This document shows, one piece after another, positions 1 to 10,615 of a DNA stretch of 64,000 bases. Below the pieces are notes generated by a model. The model ran no database searches and was not told the origin of the DNA. It worked only from the letters and a program-made list of their open reading frames with translations. Every line of letters starts with the position of its first letter. Within the stretch, counting starts at the first letter, position 1. This DNA comes from Halobacillus andaensis (GTDB taxonomy: Bacteria > Bacillota > Bacilli > Bacillales > Halobacillaceae). The DNA is taken from assembly GCF_014636475.1 (NCBI RefSeq), contig NZ_BMEL01000001.1, positions 744,001 to 808,000 on the forward strand, in the 5' to 3' direction. Made by a program: the position numbers and the translations under genes.

Positions 1-1017
1 CGTCAAGATCTTATTCATCACCGATATACGCCAACCTTATTTACTGGTGATCGAGAACAATTTTACGTGCTGCCGCTCGAGCATACGGGGCAGTCAGTAA
101 AAACTTTTTCAACCGTAAGCGAAATGCTGGATCGATTTTATTCTGGAAAAGCTGAACGTGATCGAGTGAAGCAGCAAGCTGGCGACCTTCATCGCTTCTT
201 AAAAAACGAAAGAGATAAAAACAAACGTAAAATAAAGAAACATCAGGTAACGATGAAGAAGTCAGAAGCAGCTAACGATTATCAGAAAATGGGAGAATTG
301 TTAACCGCCCATATGCACTTAGTTCAAACAGGCGATTCATCCGTAACAGTCGTCGATTATTATGACCCCGAACAATCAGAGTTAACGATCGATTTGAATC
401 CAATGAAGTCACCAAGTGAAAACGCACAAAACTATTTTCGAACGTATCAAAAGTTAAAAAAATCGAAACAAGTTGTTCAAACCGAAATTAAAAAAGCTGA
501 ACGTGAAATTGAATATTTCGATCGTCTGATCCAACAGGTAGAGTCAGCGCGTGAAGAAGATATTGAAGACATTCGGGAAGAACTTAGAGAACAAGGTTAT
601 CTAAAGAAAAAAACTTCGACAAAAAAAGCCAAAAAAAAGCCAGCTAAGCCGTCTCCTGAAGCGTTTCAATCCAGTGACGGAACTCACATTTTTGTGGGTA
701 GAAACAATAAGCAAAATGAATATTTAACAAATAGACTCGCCCATAAAACAGACATTTGGCTGCACGCAAAGGATATTCCAGGTTCTCATGTGGTCATAAA
801 AGATCCTAACCCTTCAGAAGAAACTTTATTTGAAGCGGCAAGGCTAGCTGCTTACTATAGCAAATATAGTCAGTCTTCTTCTGTCCCTGTTGACTACACC
901 GAAATTAAAAACGTGAAAAAGCCATCAGGAGCTAAGCCGGGATATGTCACGTATGATGATCAGCACACGGTTTATGTAACGCCAGATGCAGAGGAAGTAT
1001 TACGGCTGAAAAAATAG
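1..1017 (+). CDS. rqcH: RqcH/NFACT ribosome quality control factor (YloA), 3' part
   Basis: The frame is open from the first base of the window, so the 5' part (NFACT-N domain) lies outside and the visible 338 codons are the C-terminal part of a protein that is about 570 residues in B. subtilis. Visible are a long charged helical region, a lysine-rich linker (KKTSTKKAKKKPAKP) and an NFACT-R (DUF814) domain with GTHIFVGRNNKQNEYL and WLHAKDIPGSHVVI. Family knowledge: RqcH binds 50S subunits carrying stalled peptidyl-tRNA and recruits tRNA-Ala to add alanine tails. It is older annotated as a fibronectin-binding protein. A second S4-domain factor linked to the same pathway, YlmH, is encoded at 19024-19797. 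The stop is TAG and no convincing terminator follows directly. Confidence 0.93.
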   Translation, partial: RQDLIHHRYTPTLFTGDREQFYVLPLEHTGQSVKTFSTVSEMLDRFYSGKAERDRVKQQAGDLHRFLKNERDKNKRKIKKHQVTMKKSEAANDYQKMGELLTAHMHLVQTGDSSVTVVDYYDPEQSELTIDLNPMKSPSENAQNYFRTYQKLKKSKQVVQTEIKKAEREIEYFDRLIQQVESAREEDIEDIREELREQGYLKKKTSTKKAKKKPAKPSPEAFQSSDGTHIFVGRNNKQNEYLTNRLAHKTDIWLHAKDIPGSHVVIKDPNPSEETLFEAARLAAYYSKYSQSSSVPVDYTEIKNVKKPSGAKPGYVTYDDQHTVYVTPDAEEVLRLKK

Positions 1018-1112
1018 GCCCGATTTTTTCTTTTGATCAAATGATGAATGAGAGCTGTTCTTCTATTTAAAATAAGATAGTTTCAGACGCGTAAACAGAG
1101 TTTTCTCGAAGC

Positions 1113-1142
1113 TGAAAAATCCACTATGTGCCATAGTGGATT
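1113..1142 (-). terminator. Rho-independent terminator hairpin
   Basis: Arms AATCCACTATG and CATAGTGGATT form a perfect 11-bp stem with a 3-nt loop. The run of T is on the minus-strand side (five Ts), so it best serves minus-strand transcripts arriving from the small gene at 1562-1831. It could also block plus-strand read-through from rqcH. Confidence 0.6.
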
Positions 1143-1213
1143 CAGGCTGTCGAAAAAGCTTGACTGGGTGTAGACAAGATATCACTTGGACCTCGTTTAT
1201 GGTCTAAAAAAAA

Positions 1214-1293
1214 GGAACAGAAAAAGCGCTGCTTTCCGCGGGACAAGACGGAAAGTCTCCTCATCCCACAGTATTCCGCTCTTTTTCCGTTCC
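1214..1293 (+). repeat. Repeat family E, copy 1 (GGAAC-bounded hairpin)
   Basis: An 80-nt element bounded by inverted ends GGAACAGAAAAAG and CTTTTTCCGTTCC, with the internal core GCTTTCCGCGGGACAAGACG followed by GAAAGTCTC. The same core occurs on the minus strand at 55968-56080 and, truncated, at 22696-22737. It contains no credible reading frame. It is most likely a small non-autonomous hairpin repeat. Confidence 0.7.
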
Positions 1294-1394
1294 TCTTATC
1301 AAAACAGGCTTTATGAACCATCCTAGAATAATTAGCCTGCTAATGTCATAAGGGCTTGGCTTCTCTGTATTTATAATGAGTGATCAATTATCGT

Positions 1395-1522
1395 AAAAGG
1401 GTTTTAGGAAACGACGAGACTCCTATGGGAGAAACGAATAAGGTGTGACCCCGCAGGGCTGTTAAGCCCGAGGAGGCACACCATTCGCCCATGGAAAGGG
1501 AGTAGTTTCCTAAAACCCTTTT
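1395..1522 (+). repeat. Repeat family C, intact copy (128-nt nested palindrome)
   Basis: The ends AAAAGGGTTTTAGGAAAC and GTTTCCTAAAACCCTTTT are an 18-bp perfect inverted repeat. Inside, ACTCC pairs with GGAGT and AAGGTGTG faces CACACCATT, giving one long nested hairpin. Degenerate or split relatives lie at 22749-22836, 31433-31771, 55444-55485 and 55783-55862. The stretch 1018-1561 holds only this element, family E and the terminator; I see no gene in it. Confidence 0.75.
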
Positions 1523-1561
1523 CTCATCCTCATGCAAGAAATGTTTACAATGACAGGTAAT

Positions 1562-1831
1562 TTATCTGCTCAAAAAATAAATAAAAACAATAATAGCGGT
1601 TAGATAAGAGAAGAATGCCTGCGCCCAATATCTAGATCGCTCTCTTTTTAACAGCCACTTGTTCCATAAAATAAAAAACAGAAAACAGATGGTGCATCCA
1701 AGCAGCGGCTGCCACGACCACATGGGTTCCATAAAGGTTAATGATATCCATACATATAAATACACCATACAAGTAACTAACCCTAATGCAGCATTCGTCA
1801 CTATAAAAAAGGAATGCTTTCTCGATTTCAT
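1562..1831 (-). CDS. Small hypothetical membrane protein
   Basis: An 89-residue frame with about three hydrophobic segments (residues roughly 10-30, 38-57 and 70-88), a basic start (MKSRKH) and a basic KRERSR loop, consistent with an integral membrane protein. The start chosen is the ATG preceded by GGTG six bases upstream; GTG codons four and three codons earlier are alternatives. I do not recognise the family. It lies alone between a repeat island and the end of the pyr operon, so it could be a lineage-specific gene or a chance frame. Confidence 0.4.
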   Translation of the reverse strand: MKSRKHSFFIVTNAALGLVTCMVYLYVWISLTFMEPMWSWQPLLGCTICFLFFILWNKWLLKRERSRYWAQAFFSYLTAIIVFIYFLSR

Positions 1832-2057
1832 TTGCATCACCACGGTTTATTAATACTTCTATCGTACTAATAAACCTATGATTGAGCAAATTCATTTTTC
1901 ATAGAACTTTGTTAAAATTCAGTGTTGTTTTCAAGGGTTAGGGAAACGACTCTTTTTTCTTGCGCCCCTTTCCCCACACAAAAATCATGCAACCGTGTCA
2001 TCCTGTTAGAACAATACCAGCACCAACATTTTAAAACAGCCTTCTCATAGAGAAAGA

Positions 2058-2687
2058 TTAAGATTTCGTAAACATATCGGGCTGTTTGCTCCACTCTTTT
2101 AGTTTACGATAATCTTCTTCTGTTAATTCATTCTTATCTTTCATTAATGTAATCAGTTCATTATAATCAGCTAATGAATCGTACGCATAATCTTTCTCTT
2201 CGAAGGCTTTATTTGCAGCTGTTAGATTATAGCTAAATATGGATAACACTTCAATTACGTGTTTTCCGCTTTCACGTAAAGCATCACTTGAAGCAATCGA
2301 AGATTTACCGGTAGAGATCAAATCCTCAATGACAACCACATTTTCGCCCTGTGTTAAGTCACCTTCAATTTGATTGCCTTTTCCATGTTTCTTAGCTTCA
2401 CTCCGTACATAGACCATCGGTAGGTTTAAGCGGTCAGCAACCCAGGCAGCATGAGGAATACCTGCAGTGGCACATCCAGCAATCATATCCACTCGTTTGG
2501 GAAGCTGTTGAATATGATCCACCATTTTATCAATGATTTGTTTTCTAACATCAGGGTGCGACATCGTCATACGATTATCGCAATAAATCGGTGATTTTAA
2601 GCCAGACGTCCAAGTGAAAAGCTCCTTGGGATTTACTTGGACAGCCCCTATTTGCAACAGTAACGCTGAAATACTAGTGTTTGCCAT
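2058..2687 (-). CDS. pyrE: Orotate phosphoribosyltransferase
   Basis: Transfers phosphoribose from PRPP to orotate to give OMP, the fifth step of UMP synthesis. The 209-residue protein has the type I phosphoribosyltransferase PRPP loop VVVIEDLISTGKSS and the orotate-side motif SGLKSPIYCDNR near residue 30. The ATG is preceded by AAGGAGGAATTC and overlaps the end of pyrF by 14 nt. It is the last gene of the pyr operon. No obvious terminator follows: the next 200 bases show no strong hairpin with a T-run. Confidence 0.96.
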   Translation of the reverse strand: MANTSISALLLQIGAVQVNPKELFTWTSGLKSPIYCDNRMTMSHPDVRKQIIDKMVDHIQQLPKRVDMIAGCATAGIPHAAWVADRLNLPMVYVRSEAKKHGKGNQIEGDLTQGENVVVIEDLISTGKSSIASSDALRESGKHVIEVLSIFSYNLTAANKAFEEKDYAYDSLADYNELITLMKDKNELTEEDYRKLKEWSKQPDMFTKS

Positions 2688-3393
2688 GCTTGAATTCCTC
2701 CTTAATTTGTTGATATGTAGATACTGGATCTTTTGATTGCGTAATACTCCTGCCTACGACAATCGCATCTGTTCCGTCCTTACCTGCCTCAAAAGGAGAA
2801 GCTACCCGTTTTTGATCTTGATGACTTTCTTCTATGCGCCTAATGCCTGGGGTAACGGTGATAAAACGTTCGCCGCACCTTCGTTTAATCTGTTTAATTT
2901 CTTTCACCGAACAAACGACACCGTCCGCTCCATTTTCCTGGCTTAGCTGAGCTAAATGGCTGACGCAATCCTCTAATTTATGAGAAATAAGCAATTCTTC
3001 AGTCAGCATCGCTTGATTCGTAGAGGTAAGCTGCGTAACGGCCAACAGCACAGGTCGGCTGCTCGTTTCACTACCCTCTTCCAAACCTTCTCGGGCGGCT
3101 GCGATCATTTCACCGCCCCCCGAAGCATGAACATTAACAACGTCTACATCGAGAGAGGCAAGGTTTTTCATCGCTTTTCTTACCGTTTGAGGAATATCAT
3201 GCAGCTTCAGATCAAGAAAGATCGAATGTCCTCTCTTCTTTAATTCATGAACGACACTTGGTCCTTCTTTATAAAAAAGCTCCATTCCCACTTTGACTGG
3301 AATCCCATACAACCCATTGCTTTCTAAAAAATCGAGGGCTTGACGTTTGTTTTCAAAATCAAGGGCTACATATAAAGAATCTACAGATTTAAT
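2674..3393 (-). CDS. pyrF: Orotidine 5'-phosphate decarboxylase
   Basis: Decarboxylates OMP to UMP. The catalytic motif [10 protein letters not shown] is present, as are the N-terminal VALDF strand and the C-terminal VVGRSIT phosphate-binding loop. Start choice: similarity to B. subtilis PyrF begins at an ATT codon (3391-3393) placed six bases after AGGTG and overlapping the pyrD stop (ATTAA). This gives 239 residues, the usual family length. A GTG at 3400-3402 sits directly on the ribosome-binding site, and an ATG at 3433-3435 has only a weak site. The ATT start is therefore favoured but unproven. Confidence 0.93.
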   Translation of the reverse strand: MKSVDSLYVALDFENKRQALDFLESNGLYGIPVKVGMELFYKEGPSVVHELKKRGHSIFLDLKLHDIPQTVRKAMKNLASLDVDVVNVHASGGGEMIAAAREGLEEGSETSSRPVLLAVTQLTSTNQAMLTEELLISHKLEDCVSHLAQLSQENGADGVVCSVKEIKQIKRRCGERFITVTPGIRRIEESHQDQKRVASPFEAGKDGTDAIVVGRSITQSKDPVSTYQQIKEEFKHGKH

Positions 3394-4297
3394 CGTGAGC
3401 ACCTCCCACCGCTTCTTGAACGGATGTAAAGCCATATTTCTCTAAGGCATCAGGTAATTGTTCAATCAATTCTTTACAAATATTTGGGTTTTTAAAGTTG
3501 GCACTTCCAATCGCCACTGCATTGGCGCCTGCCAATAAATATTCAATGATATCATCCGCTGTTTCAATGCCGCCCATTCCGATAATCGGAATATTTACTT
3601 CTTTGTATACTTGGTGAATCATTCGGATCGCTATCGGTTTAATCGCCGGACCTGACAACCCGCCTGTTTGATTGGCGATAATCGGTTTTCTTGAACGTGG
3701 ATCGATTCTCATTCCGGTTAGCGTATTAATCATTGATAGTCCATCAGCTCCAGCTTGCTCCACTGCTTTAGCAAGGGAAACAATATCCGTAACGTTAGGA
3801 GACAATTTAACATAGACAGGGAGATCCGTCTGCTTCTTTACTTCTTGAGTGACCTCATAAGCCAATTCCGGATCCGTGCCAAATTGCACGCCTCCCTCTT
3901 TGACATTAGGACATGAAATGTTGAGTTCGAGAGCTTGCACAGACCCGTTGGACAATTTATTAGCTACTTCCGCATATTCCTCCAGCGTACTCCCTGCAAC
4001 ATTTGCAATAATAGGAGTGTTATACGGATGTAAAAATGGAAGTTCATGCTCAATGATTCCATCCACTCCTGGGTTCTGTAAGCCAATAGCGTTTAACATA
4101 CCGCTGGCCGTTTCAGCAACGCGGGGTGTTTGATTGCCGAACCTCTTCGCCCCTGTTGCCGCTTTTATAATAATGGCCCCAAGTTCAGAGAGGTCATAAA
4201 ACTGGGAGAATTCTTTCCCAAAACCGAAGCAGCCGGAAGCCGGCATCACTGGATTTTTCAAATCAAGTCCTGGTAGTCGCACGCTGATCTCTGTCAT
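3389..4297 (-). CDS. pyrD: Dihydroorotate dehydrogenase, catalytic subunit (class 1B)
   Basis: Oxidises dihydroorotate to orotate. The 302-residue protein shows the FMN-barrel motifs [11 protein letters not shown] and VKLSPNVTD, with [10 protein letters not shown] and AIGSANF near the C-terminus. It partners with the electron-transfer subunit PyrK, encoded just upstream. The start is the ATG of MTEISVRL, which overlaps the pyrK stop (ATGA). The frame extends 14 codons further upstream without a ribosome-binding site. Confidence 0.96.
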   Translation of the reverse strand: MTEISVRLPGLDLKNPVMPASGCFGFGKEFSQFYDLSELGAIIIKAATGAKRFGNQTPRVAETASGMLNAIGLQNPGVDGIIEHELPFLHPYNTPIIANVAGSTLEEYAEVANKLSNGSVQALELNISCPNVKEGGVQFGTDPELAYEVTQEVKKQTDLPVYVKLSPNVTDIVSLAKAVEQAGADGLSMINTLTGMRIDPRSRKPIIANQTGGLSGPAIKPIAIRMIHQVYKEVNIPIIGMGGIETADDIIEYLLAGANAVAIGSANFKNPNICKELIEQLPDALEKYGFTSVQEAVGGAHD

Positions 4298-5055
4298 AGA
4301 ATAACCTCCCCTGGCCGAAACACTGGCCCATCGCTGCATACTCTTACATATCCTTTATCACAAGATTCAGAGGTTTCTAGAACACACGCAAAGCAAGCCC
4401 CAATGCCACATCCCATTCTCTCCTCTATGGAAATATACCCTGGCACGCCGTCCAGCTTTTCTTTTACGTTTTTTAACATAATCGATGGACCGCAAGTGTA
4501 ATATGCATCGATAGACTCCAAGTGAGGGAGAGCATCGGTTACAAAACCTTTCTCTCCTACACTCCCGTCATTGGTTGTAATTTGGACTTCGCCTAAGGCA
4601 TTAAATTCTTCCACATAGAAAAGCTCGGCCTTTGAACGATAACCTAACACGCTTTTCACGTTGATCCCGTTCGCAACGAGTTGTTTACCTAAATAATATA
4701 AAGGGGGGATTCCAATGCCGCCGCCAATCAGAAGAGCTTCTTCCCCTTTCTCCTGCTCTACGGGGAACCCATTTCCACCAGGTCCAACGATATCAACCTT
4801 ATCACCGACTGCTTTTTTTGTTAAAGCTTCCGTTCCTTCTCCCATTACTTTATATAAAAGTGTAATCGTACCCTTTACCGGGCTTACATCAGCAATGGAG
4901 ACCGGCCGACGCAAGAAAAATTGGTCACTCACTTGCACATGAACAAATTGTCCTGGACGTTCGACTAAAGTAGAGATCTCCCCTTGCAGTTCTAACAAAT
5001 ACGTTTGAAAAGCAATTTGCTGATGGTTCACAACCTTCATCCATTCTCTAATCAT
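4294..5055 (-). CDS. pyrK: Dihydroorotate dehydrogenase, electron transfer subunit
   Basis: A ferredoxin-reductase-like subunit that passes electrons from the PyrD FMN to NAD. FAD-binding RRPVSIAD is near residue 50, the NAD-binding [11 protein letters not shown] near 110, and a 2Fe-2S cluster motif CGIGACFAC plus a later Cys near the C-terminus. The ATG overlaps the pyrAB stop by one base (TAATG), so its translation is probably coupled. It makes a heterotetramer with PyrD. Confidence 0.95.
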   Translation of the reverse strand: MIREWMKVVNHQQIAFQTYLLELQGEISTLVERPGQFVHVQVSDQFFLRRPVSIADVSPVKGTITLLYKVMGEGTEALTKKAVGDKVDIVGPGGNGFPVEQEKGEEALLIGGGIGIPPLYYLGKQLVANGINVKSVLGYRSKAELFYVEEFNALGEVQITTNDGSVGEKGFVTDALPHLESIDAYYTCGPSIMLKNVKEKLDGVPGYISIEERMGCGIGACFACVLETSESCDKGYVRVCSDGPVFRPGEVIL

Positions 5056-8000
5056 TACACAAACACCGCTTCTTTCTTATCAATGGTGCGGGCTGTAAAT
5101 GTCATCGCATCAATGACTTCTACTATGGTCTTAGCTGTATCTAGACTTGTTAAACAAGCAATTCCATGCTCCACAGCCTCTCTTCGAATTAAGAAGCCAT
5201 CAGATCTTGATCGGCGTCCTTTATTTAAGGTATTCACAACAAATTGGACTTCATCGTTGCGAATCAAATCGATAATGTCTCTCTGCTCCGCTCCTAGTTT
5301 ACCGACCGCTTCGACTGGTAATCCTTTTTCTTCAATGGCTTGAGCCGTTCCTTTTGTTGCAATTAACTGAAAGCCTAGCTGGTGAAATGTTTTGGCGATT
5401 TCCAGCATCTCTGCTTTATCTTTGTCCGCTACGGTTAGAAGGACAGAGCCTTCTGTTGGGATTTTCAACCCAGCAGCCGTCATTCCTTTGTATAAAGCTT
5501 TTTCTAAGCTTTGATCATAACCAATCACTTCACCTGTTGATTTCATTTCAGGTCCTAAGGTCGTATCTACACTTCTCAGCTTCTCAAAAGAGAATACAGG
5601 AACTTTGACATAAACTCCGTCTGGTTTTTGAGCAGTACCGGAAGAGTAGCCTAATCCTTTTAATGTTTCTCCTAAGATAACTTTTGTCGCAAGCTGAGCC
5701 ATCGTAATTCCAGTAATTTTACTTAAAAACGGCACCGTACGGCTGGCTCGTGGATTAACTTCCAAAACATACGCCGTATCATTTAATATGACGAACTGAA
5801 TGTTGATTAACCCTTTCATATTCAGCTCACGTGCAATCTTCACTGTAGCATCTACACATTGCTGCTCGAGTTCTTCTTTTAACCGTTGGGTTGGATAAAC
5901 AGCCATCGAGTCACCAGAGTGGACGCCCGCTCTCTCAATATGTTCCATTATGCCGGGAATGAGCACGTCTTCTCCGTCGGTAATAGCATCTACTTCAATT
6001 TCCATCCCCGTTAAATATTTATCGATTAAAATTGGATGACCGTTGTGCACACGGACGTTTTCTTCCATATATACGTTCAACTCTTCCTCAGAATAAACAA
6101 TTTCCATTGCCCGGCCTCCTAGTACATAGGAAGGTCTAACGACAACTGGATACCCAATTTCACGCGCTGCTTGAATGGCTTCTGCTTCACTTGTCACGCT
6201 CTCGCCACCTGGTTTAGCAATATCCAGTTTATTCAGCAGCTGTTCGAATAAATCACGGTCTTCTGTTTGATTAATCGCATCCATTGTTGTCCCTAAGATG
6301 GAAACACCGCGGCGATCAAGTCCTTCCACGAGGTTAATCGCTGTTTGACCACCAAACTGAACGATCACCCCTTCAGGCTGCTCTATATCGATGACATGCA
6401 TCACATCCTCGAGCGTGAGAGGTTCAAAATATAGCTTGTCAGAGACACTAAAGTCAGTTGATACTGTTTCAGGATTGTTATTCATAATAATGGCTTCATA
6501 ACCGAGTTCTTTAAGTGCCAGGACAGAGTGAACGGTAGCATAGTCAAATTCCACTCCCTGTCCAATTCGAATCGGGCCGGACCCGATAACAAGCACTTTT
6601 TTCTTAGGGGAGACAACCGATTCATTTTCTTCTTCGTAGGTACTGTAAAAGTACGGTGTTTCAGATACAAATTCCCCCGCACACGTGTCGACCATTTTAT
6701 AAACCGGGTGAATGTCATGATCCTGCCTGAAGTTCATAACTTCAATTTCACTTGCTTCTAGTACTCTAGCAATTTGAGAATCTGAAAGGCCTTTCTGTTT
6801 TGCCTCTTTAATCGCAGCTTTATTCCATCCCTTATCTTGAATCAGGTGTTCAAGTCGAATAATATTCTGCAGTTTCGTCAGGAAGAAATAATCGATGCCT
6901 GTTGCTTCATGAATCTCTTCGATTGAAACCTCTTTTCTTAGAGCTTCTGCTAGAATAAATATTCGTTCGTCATCTGCTTTTTTCATGCGTTTCACTAATT
7001 CATCTACAGAAAGATCTTCAATTGATTTTACGTACAAATCATCGTTTTCGCCTTCTAACGAGCGCACTCCTTTGAGTAAAGCTTCTTCGATCGAACGGCC
7101 GATCGACATGACTTCCCCCGTTGCTTTCATCTGTGTCCCTAGCTTACGATTTCCTTTTGCAAATTTATCAAAAGGCCAGCGAGGAATTTTTGCGACTACG
7201 TAGTCTAATGCCGGTTCAAAACAAGCGTATGTTGTTCCAGTAATTGGATTACGAATTTCATCTAACGTCATACCGACAGCAATTTTTGCAGCCATCTTAG
7301 CAATTGGGTAGCCGGTCGCTTTTGAAGCTAAGGCGGAAGAACGGCTCACCCGTGGGTTTACTTCAATGACATAATACTGAAAGCTGTGAGGGTCAAGAGC
7401 CAGTTGAACGTTACAGCCCCCTTCAATTTCTAAAGCCCTAATGATTTCGAGTGAAGCATTTCGAAGCATTTGGTATTCTCGATCACTTAACGTTTGTGAA
7501 GGAGCGAATACGATCGAATCGCCTGTATGAATACCAACAGGATCAAAATTCTCCATATTACACACGACGATGGCCTGATCGTTTGAGTCTCTCATTACTT
7601 CATATTCAACTTCTTTAAAGCCTGCGATGTTTTTTTCTATTAAGCATTGGTGGACAGGTGATAATGATATGCCGCTTCGTGCAATTTCCCTTAGCTGGTC
7701 TTCATCATCACACATGCCTCCTCCAGCGCCACCCATTGTATAAGCTGGACGTACGATCACTGGATAACCGATGCGATTAGCAAACTGTACAGCTTCTTCA
7801 ACAGAATTTACAATTTCGCTATCAGGTACAGGCTGACCCATCTTGTGCATCAATGAGCGGAATTTCTCTCGATCCTCTGCTCTTTGAATAGCGTCAAGCG
7901 GTGTCCCCAGCAAATCTACTTGATAACGTTCAAGAATGCCAGATTCACTTAATTCGACAGCTAAGTTTAATCCCGTCTGTCCTCCAAGTGTAGGAAGGAT

Positions 8001-8255
8001 GGCATCTGGTCGTTCTTTTCTCACAATTTTCATTAAGAATTCCAGCGTTAAAGGCTCCATATATACTTTATCCGCAAACGTGTGATCCGTCATGATTGTC
8101 GCAGGGTTAGAGTTGGCAAGGATTACCTCATACCCCTCTTCCTTAAGCGCTTGACAGGCTTGAGTCCCTGAGTAATCAAACTCTGCTGCCTGACCAATCA
8201 CAATGGGTCCTGATCCAATCACTAGTATACGTTGAATATCTGTTCGTTTAGACAT
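5055..8255 (-). CDS. pyrAB: Carbamoyl-phosphate synthase, pyrimidine-specific large chain
   Basis: Uses ammonia, bicarbonate and two ATP to make carbamoyl phosphate. The 1066-residue protein carries two homologous ATP-grasp halves, each opening with VIGSGPI (near residues 12 and 555), then the allosteric MGS-like C-terminal domain ([13 protein letters not shown]). It overlaps pyrAA by 8 nt and pyrK by one base. Being inside the pyr operon marks it as the pyrimidine rather than the arginine enzyme. Confidence 0.97.
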   Translation of the reverse strand: MSKRTDIQRILVIGSGPIVIGQAAEFDYSGTQACQALKEEGYEVILANSNPATIMTDHTFADKVYMEPLTLEFLMKIVRKERPDAILPTLGGQTGLNLAVELSESGILERYQVDLLGTPLDAIQRAEDREKFRSLMHKMGQPVPDSEIVNSVEEAVQFANRIGYPVIVRPAYTMGGAGGGMCDDEDQLREIARSGISLSPVHQCLIEKNIAGFKEVEYEVMRDSNDQAIVVCNMENFDPVGIHTGDSIVFAPSQTLSDREYQMLRNASLEIIRALEIEGGCNVQLALDPHSFQYYVIEVNPRVSRSSALASKATGYPIAKMAAKIAVGMTLDEIRNPITGTTYACFEPALDYVVAKIPRWPFDKFAKGNRKLGTQMKATGEVMSIGRSIEEALLKGVRSLEGENDDLYVKSIEDLSVDELVKRMKKADDERIFILAEALRKEVSIEEIHEATGIDYFFLTKLQNIIRLEHLIQDKGWNKAAIKEAKQKGLSDSQIARVLEASEIEVMNFRQDHDIHPVYKMVDTCAGEFVSETPYFYSTYEEENESVVSPKKKVLVIGSGPIRIGQGVEFDYATVHSVLALKELGYEAIIMNNNPETVSTDFSVSDKLYFEPLTLEDVMHVIDIEQPEGVIVQFGGQTAINLVEGLDRRGVSILGTTMDAINQTEDRDLFEQLLNKLDIAKPGGESVTSEAEAIQAAREIGYPVVVRPSYVLGGRAMEIVYSEEELNVYMEENVRVHNGHPILIDKYLTGMEIEVDAITDGEDVLIPGIMEHIERAGVHSGDSMAVYPTQRLKEELEQQCVDATVKIARELNMKGLINIQFVILNDTAYVLEVNPRASRTVPFLSKITGITMAQLATKVILGETLKGLGYSSGTAQKPDGVYVKVPVFSFEKLRSVDTTLGPEMKSTGEVIGYDQSLEKALYKGMTAAGLKIPTEGSVLLTVADKDKAEMLEIAKTFHQLGFQLIATKGTAQAIEEKGLPVEAVGKLGAEQRDIIDLIRNDEVQFVVNTLNKGRRSRSDGFLIRREAVEHGIACLTSLDTAKTIVEVIDAMTFTARTIDKKEAVFV

Positions 8256-9342
8256 AAAGAGCCTCCTTATTTTTCTTCTTCCACTGCTTAATTCTTTCTA
8301 AAAATTCATCAAATAAATACGCTGTGTCGTCCGGTCCAGGTGAGCTTTCAGGGTGATATTGCACACTAAATACGTTGCAGACAGAATGCTCTAATCCTTC
8401 AACCGTATCATCATTAAGAGATACTTGAGTAAGTCTTAATTTTGTGGATTGAACAGACACCGAGTCCACCGCGTATCCATGGTTCTGAGACGTAATACGA
8501 GTTCGGTTCGAACGAAGGTCCTTCACCGGCTGATTGACCCCTCGATGACCAAATTTCATTTTGCTCGTATCCGCTCCCCCTGCTAAAGCGATCAGCTGAT
8601 GACCTAAACAAATTCCGAAGATCGGTACTTGTCCCATTAAAAGACGGATGGTTTGAATGGCCTCTGGTACATCTTTTGGATCCCCTGGGCCATTAGAGAG
8701 CATGACACCGTCTGGTTTTAATCGCAAAATTTCGTCGGCTGTCGTATGATAAGGAACCACAGTGACGTGGCAGTTACGTTTCGTAAATTCCCGCAGGATG
8801 CCGTGCTTCATACCGAAGTCTATGAGTACAATACGATCTCCTCGCCCGGGAACGACGTAAGGCTTAACTGTCGAAACCTGCTTCACCTGGTCTTTAGGTA
8901 ACGGCGTATCTTTCATCATTTGTAAAATCGGTTCTACCGGTCGGTCGGCTGATGTAATAACAGCCTTCATCGTTCCGTGCTGTCGAATAATCTTTGTTAA
9001 TTTGCGCGTATCGATTCCGCTGATTCCAGGTATTCTTTTTGCTTTTAATAACTGATCAAGCGTTTCTTCACTTCTAAAATTAGAAGGGTGATCACAATGT
9101 TCTTTAACCACTACACCTAAGATGGCGGGATTTACGGTTTCAAAATCGTCTCGGTTAATGCCGTAATTTCCTACCAATGGATAGGTGAACGTCACAATTT
9201 GGCCACAGTAAGAAGGATCTGAGATCACCTCTTGATATCCTGTCATTCCAGTATTAAAAACGACTTCTCCGAAACTTTCACGATCACTGCCAAACCCTTG
9301 CCCAATAAATACTGTGCCATCCTCAAGTACGAGCTGCTTCAT
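8248..9342 (-). CDS. pyrAA: Carbamoyl-phosphate synthase, pyrimidine-specific small chain
   Basis: The glutamine amidotransferase subunit that feeds ammonia to PyrAB. The 364-residue protein has an N-terminal CPSase small-chain domain and a class I GATase domain with the nucleophile motif FGICLGHQL and the later HPE of the triad ([10 protein letters not shown]). The gene overlaps pyrC by 20 nt and pyrAB by 8 nt, indicating tightly coupled translation. Confidence 0.97.
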   Translation of the reverse strand: MKQLVLEDGTVFIGQGFGSDRESFGEVVFNTGMTGYQEVISDPSYCGQIVTFTYPLVGNYGINRDDFETVNPAILGVVVKEHCDHPSNFRSEETLDQLLKAKRIPGISGIDTRKLTKIIRQHGTMKAVITSADRPVEPILQMMKDTPLPKDQVKQVSTVKPYVVPGRGDRIVLIDFGMKHGILREFTKRNCHVTVVPYHTTADEILRLKPDGVMLSNGPGDPKDVPEAIQTIRLLMGQVPIFGICLGHQLIALAGGADTSKMKFGHRGVNQPVKDLRSNRTRITSQNHGYAVDSVSVQSTKLRLTQVSLNDDTVEGLEHSVCNVFSVQYHPESSPGPDDTAYLFDEFLERIKQWKKKNKEALYV

Positions 9343-10615
9343 TTATATTCTCCTCCCATACAATTTCTCCATTTACGATCGTTAACACTGGCCATCCTTT
9401 AGCTTTTTGCTCATGAAATGGGGTGTTTTTTCCTTTTGAAACAAATTCAAACCGGTTAATTGTTCGTTCTTCTGTAAGGTTAATCACTGTTAGATCAGCG
9501 GGTGCTCCTTCGTTTAATGTTCCATATGGCAGATCGAACACGCGGCTCGGTTTCACTGTGAGCCAATCCACTAATCCTTCCAGGCTCCATCCTTTTCCTT
9601 CAACGAAATGTGTATAAAGCAGCGGAAATGCTGTTTCAAGACCCGTGATCCCAAAAGGTGAATGGATTAATCCTGATTGCTTCTCTTCTTCGGTATGCGG
9701 AGCATGGTCTGTTGCAATACAATCGAGCGTTCCATCGAGAAGACCGTCGATCAGCGCTTGTTGATCTTCCTTCGAGCGAAGGGGCGGATTCATTTTAAAG
9801 AATGCATCGTCCTCTTTCACATCTTCTTCATTTAAGAGGAGATGATGGGGAGTAACTTCGGCTGTAACATGGATACCTGCTTTTTTAGCATCACGAATCA
9901 CACGAACAGATTCTTTTGTCGAGACGTGACAAACATGATAGTGACAGTTCGCCGCTTCAGCTAATAGAACATCGCGGGCGATATGAACGGATTCGGCTAT
10001 GTTTGGTATACCTGGTACGTTAAGTCTGCGGCTGACATCTCCTTCATGAACCACACCATTATTAACGAGAGAATTGTCTTCACAGTGGGCCACTACCGTC
10101 TTATTTAGACGTGAAGCTTCCAGCATGGCTTCATACATCATCCCTGCTTCTTGAACTCCCACTCCATCGTCCGTAAAAGCAAACGCCCCAGCCTCTTTCA
10201 AAGACTCAAAGTCGACCATTTCTTTACCTAATTGACGAGTTGTAATGGAGGCGTACGGTAACACGCGAACAACTGCATCTTCCTCAATCTTCTTATTTAA
10301 CGTTTTAAGACTATCCTCATGATCAGGTACAGGTCTCGTGTTTGGCATGGCACAAACCGTCGTGAATCCTCCTTTAGCTGCAGCGCGAGTTCCTGTAGCG
10401 ATGGTTTCCTTCGCTTCTCCTCCTGGTTCTCGCAAGTGGATGTGCACATCGACTAACCCAGGAGCAAGTAGCTGCCCTTCTGCGTCAATCGTCTGGTCAG
10501 CTGTCTCATTTACCGTTTCAGCAACCTTTTCGATCGTACCTTTTTTAATTAAAACCTCACAATTTACAAATTCACCGTTTTCTACTCGTTTCGCATTTTT
10601 AATGATGAGCGACAT
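9323..10615 (-). CDS. pyrC: Dihydroorotase
   Basis: Cyclises carbamoyl aspartate to dihydroorotate. The 430-residue amidohydrolase has the metal-binding [10 protein letters not shown] motif near residue 56, VAHCEDN and VCHVSTKE for further metal ligands, and CIATDHAPH with the catalytic Asp. This is a type I dihydroorotase of the Bacillus kind. Its ATG follows the pyrB stop directly. Confidence 0.97.
   Translation of the reverse strand: MSLIIKNAKRVENGEFVNCEVLIKKGTIEKVAETVNETADQTIDAEGQLLAPGLVDVHIHLREPGGEAKETIATGTRAAAKGGFTTVCAMPNTRPVPDHEDSLKTLNKKIEEDAVVRVLPYASITTRQLGKEMVDFESLKEAGAFAFTDDGVGVQEAGMMYEAMLEASRLNKTVVAHCEDNSLVNNGVVHEGDVSRRLNVPGIPNIAESVHIARDVLLAEAANCHYHVCHVSTKESVRVIRDAKKAGIHVTAEVTPHHLLLNEEDVKEDDAFFKMNPPLRSKEDQQALIDGLLDGTLDCIATDHAPHTEEEKQSGLIHSPFGITGLETAFPLLYTHFVEGKGWSLEGLVDWLTVKPSRVFDLPYGTLNEGAPADLTVINLTEERTINRFEFVSKGKNTPFHEQKAKGWPVLTIVNGEIVWEENINEAART

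Noticed and set aside
1912-2094. 60-codon minus-strand frame overlapping the pyrE end
   Set aside because: No start signal and no family; it only continues from the pyrE 3' end region in another phase.
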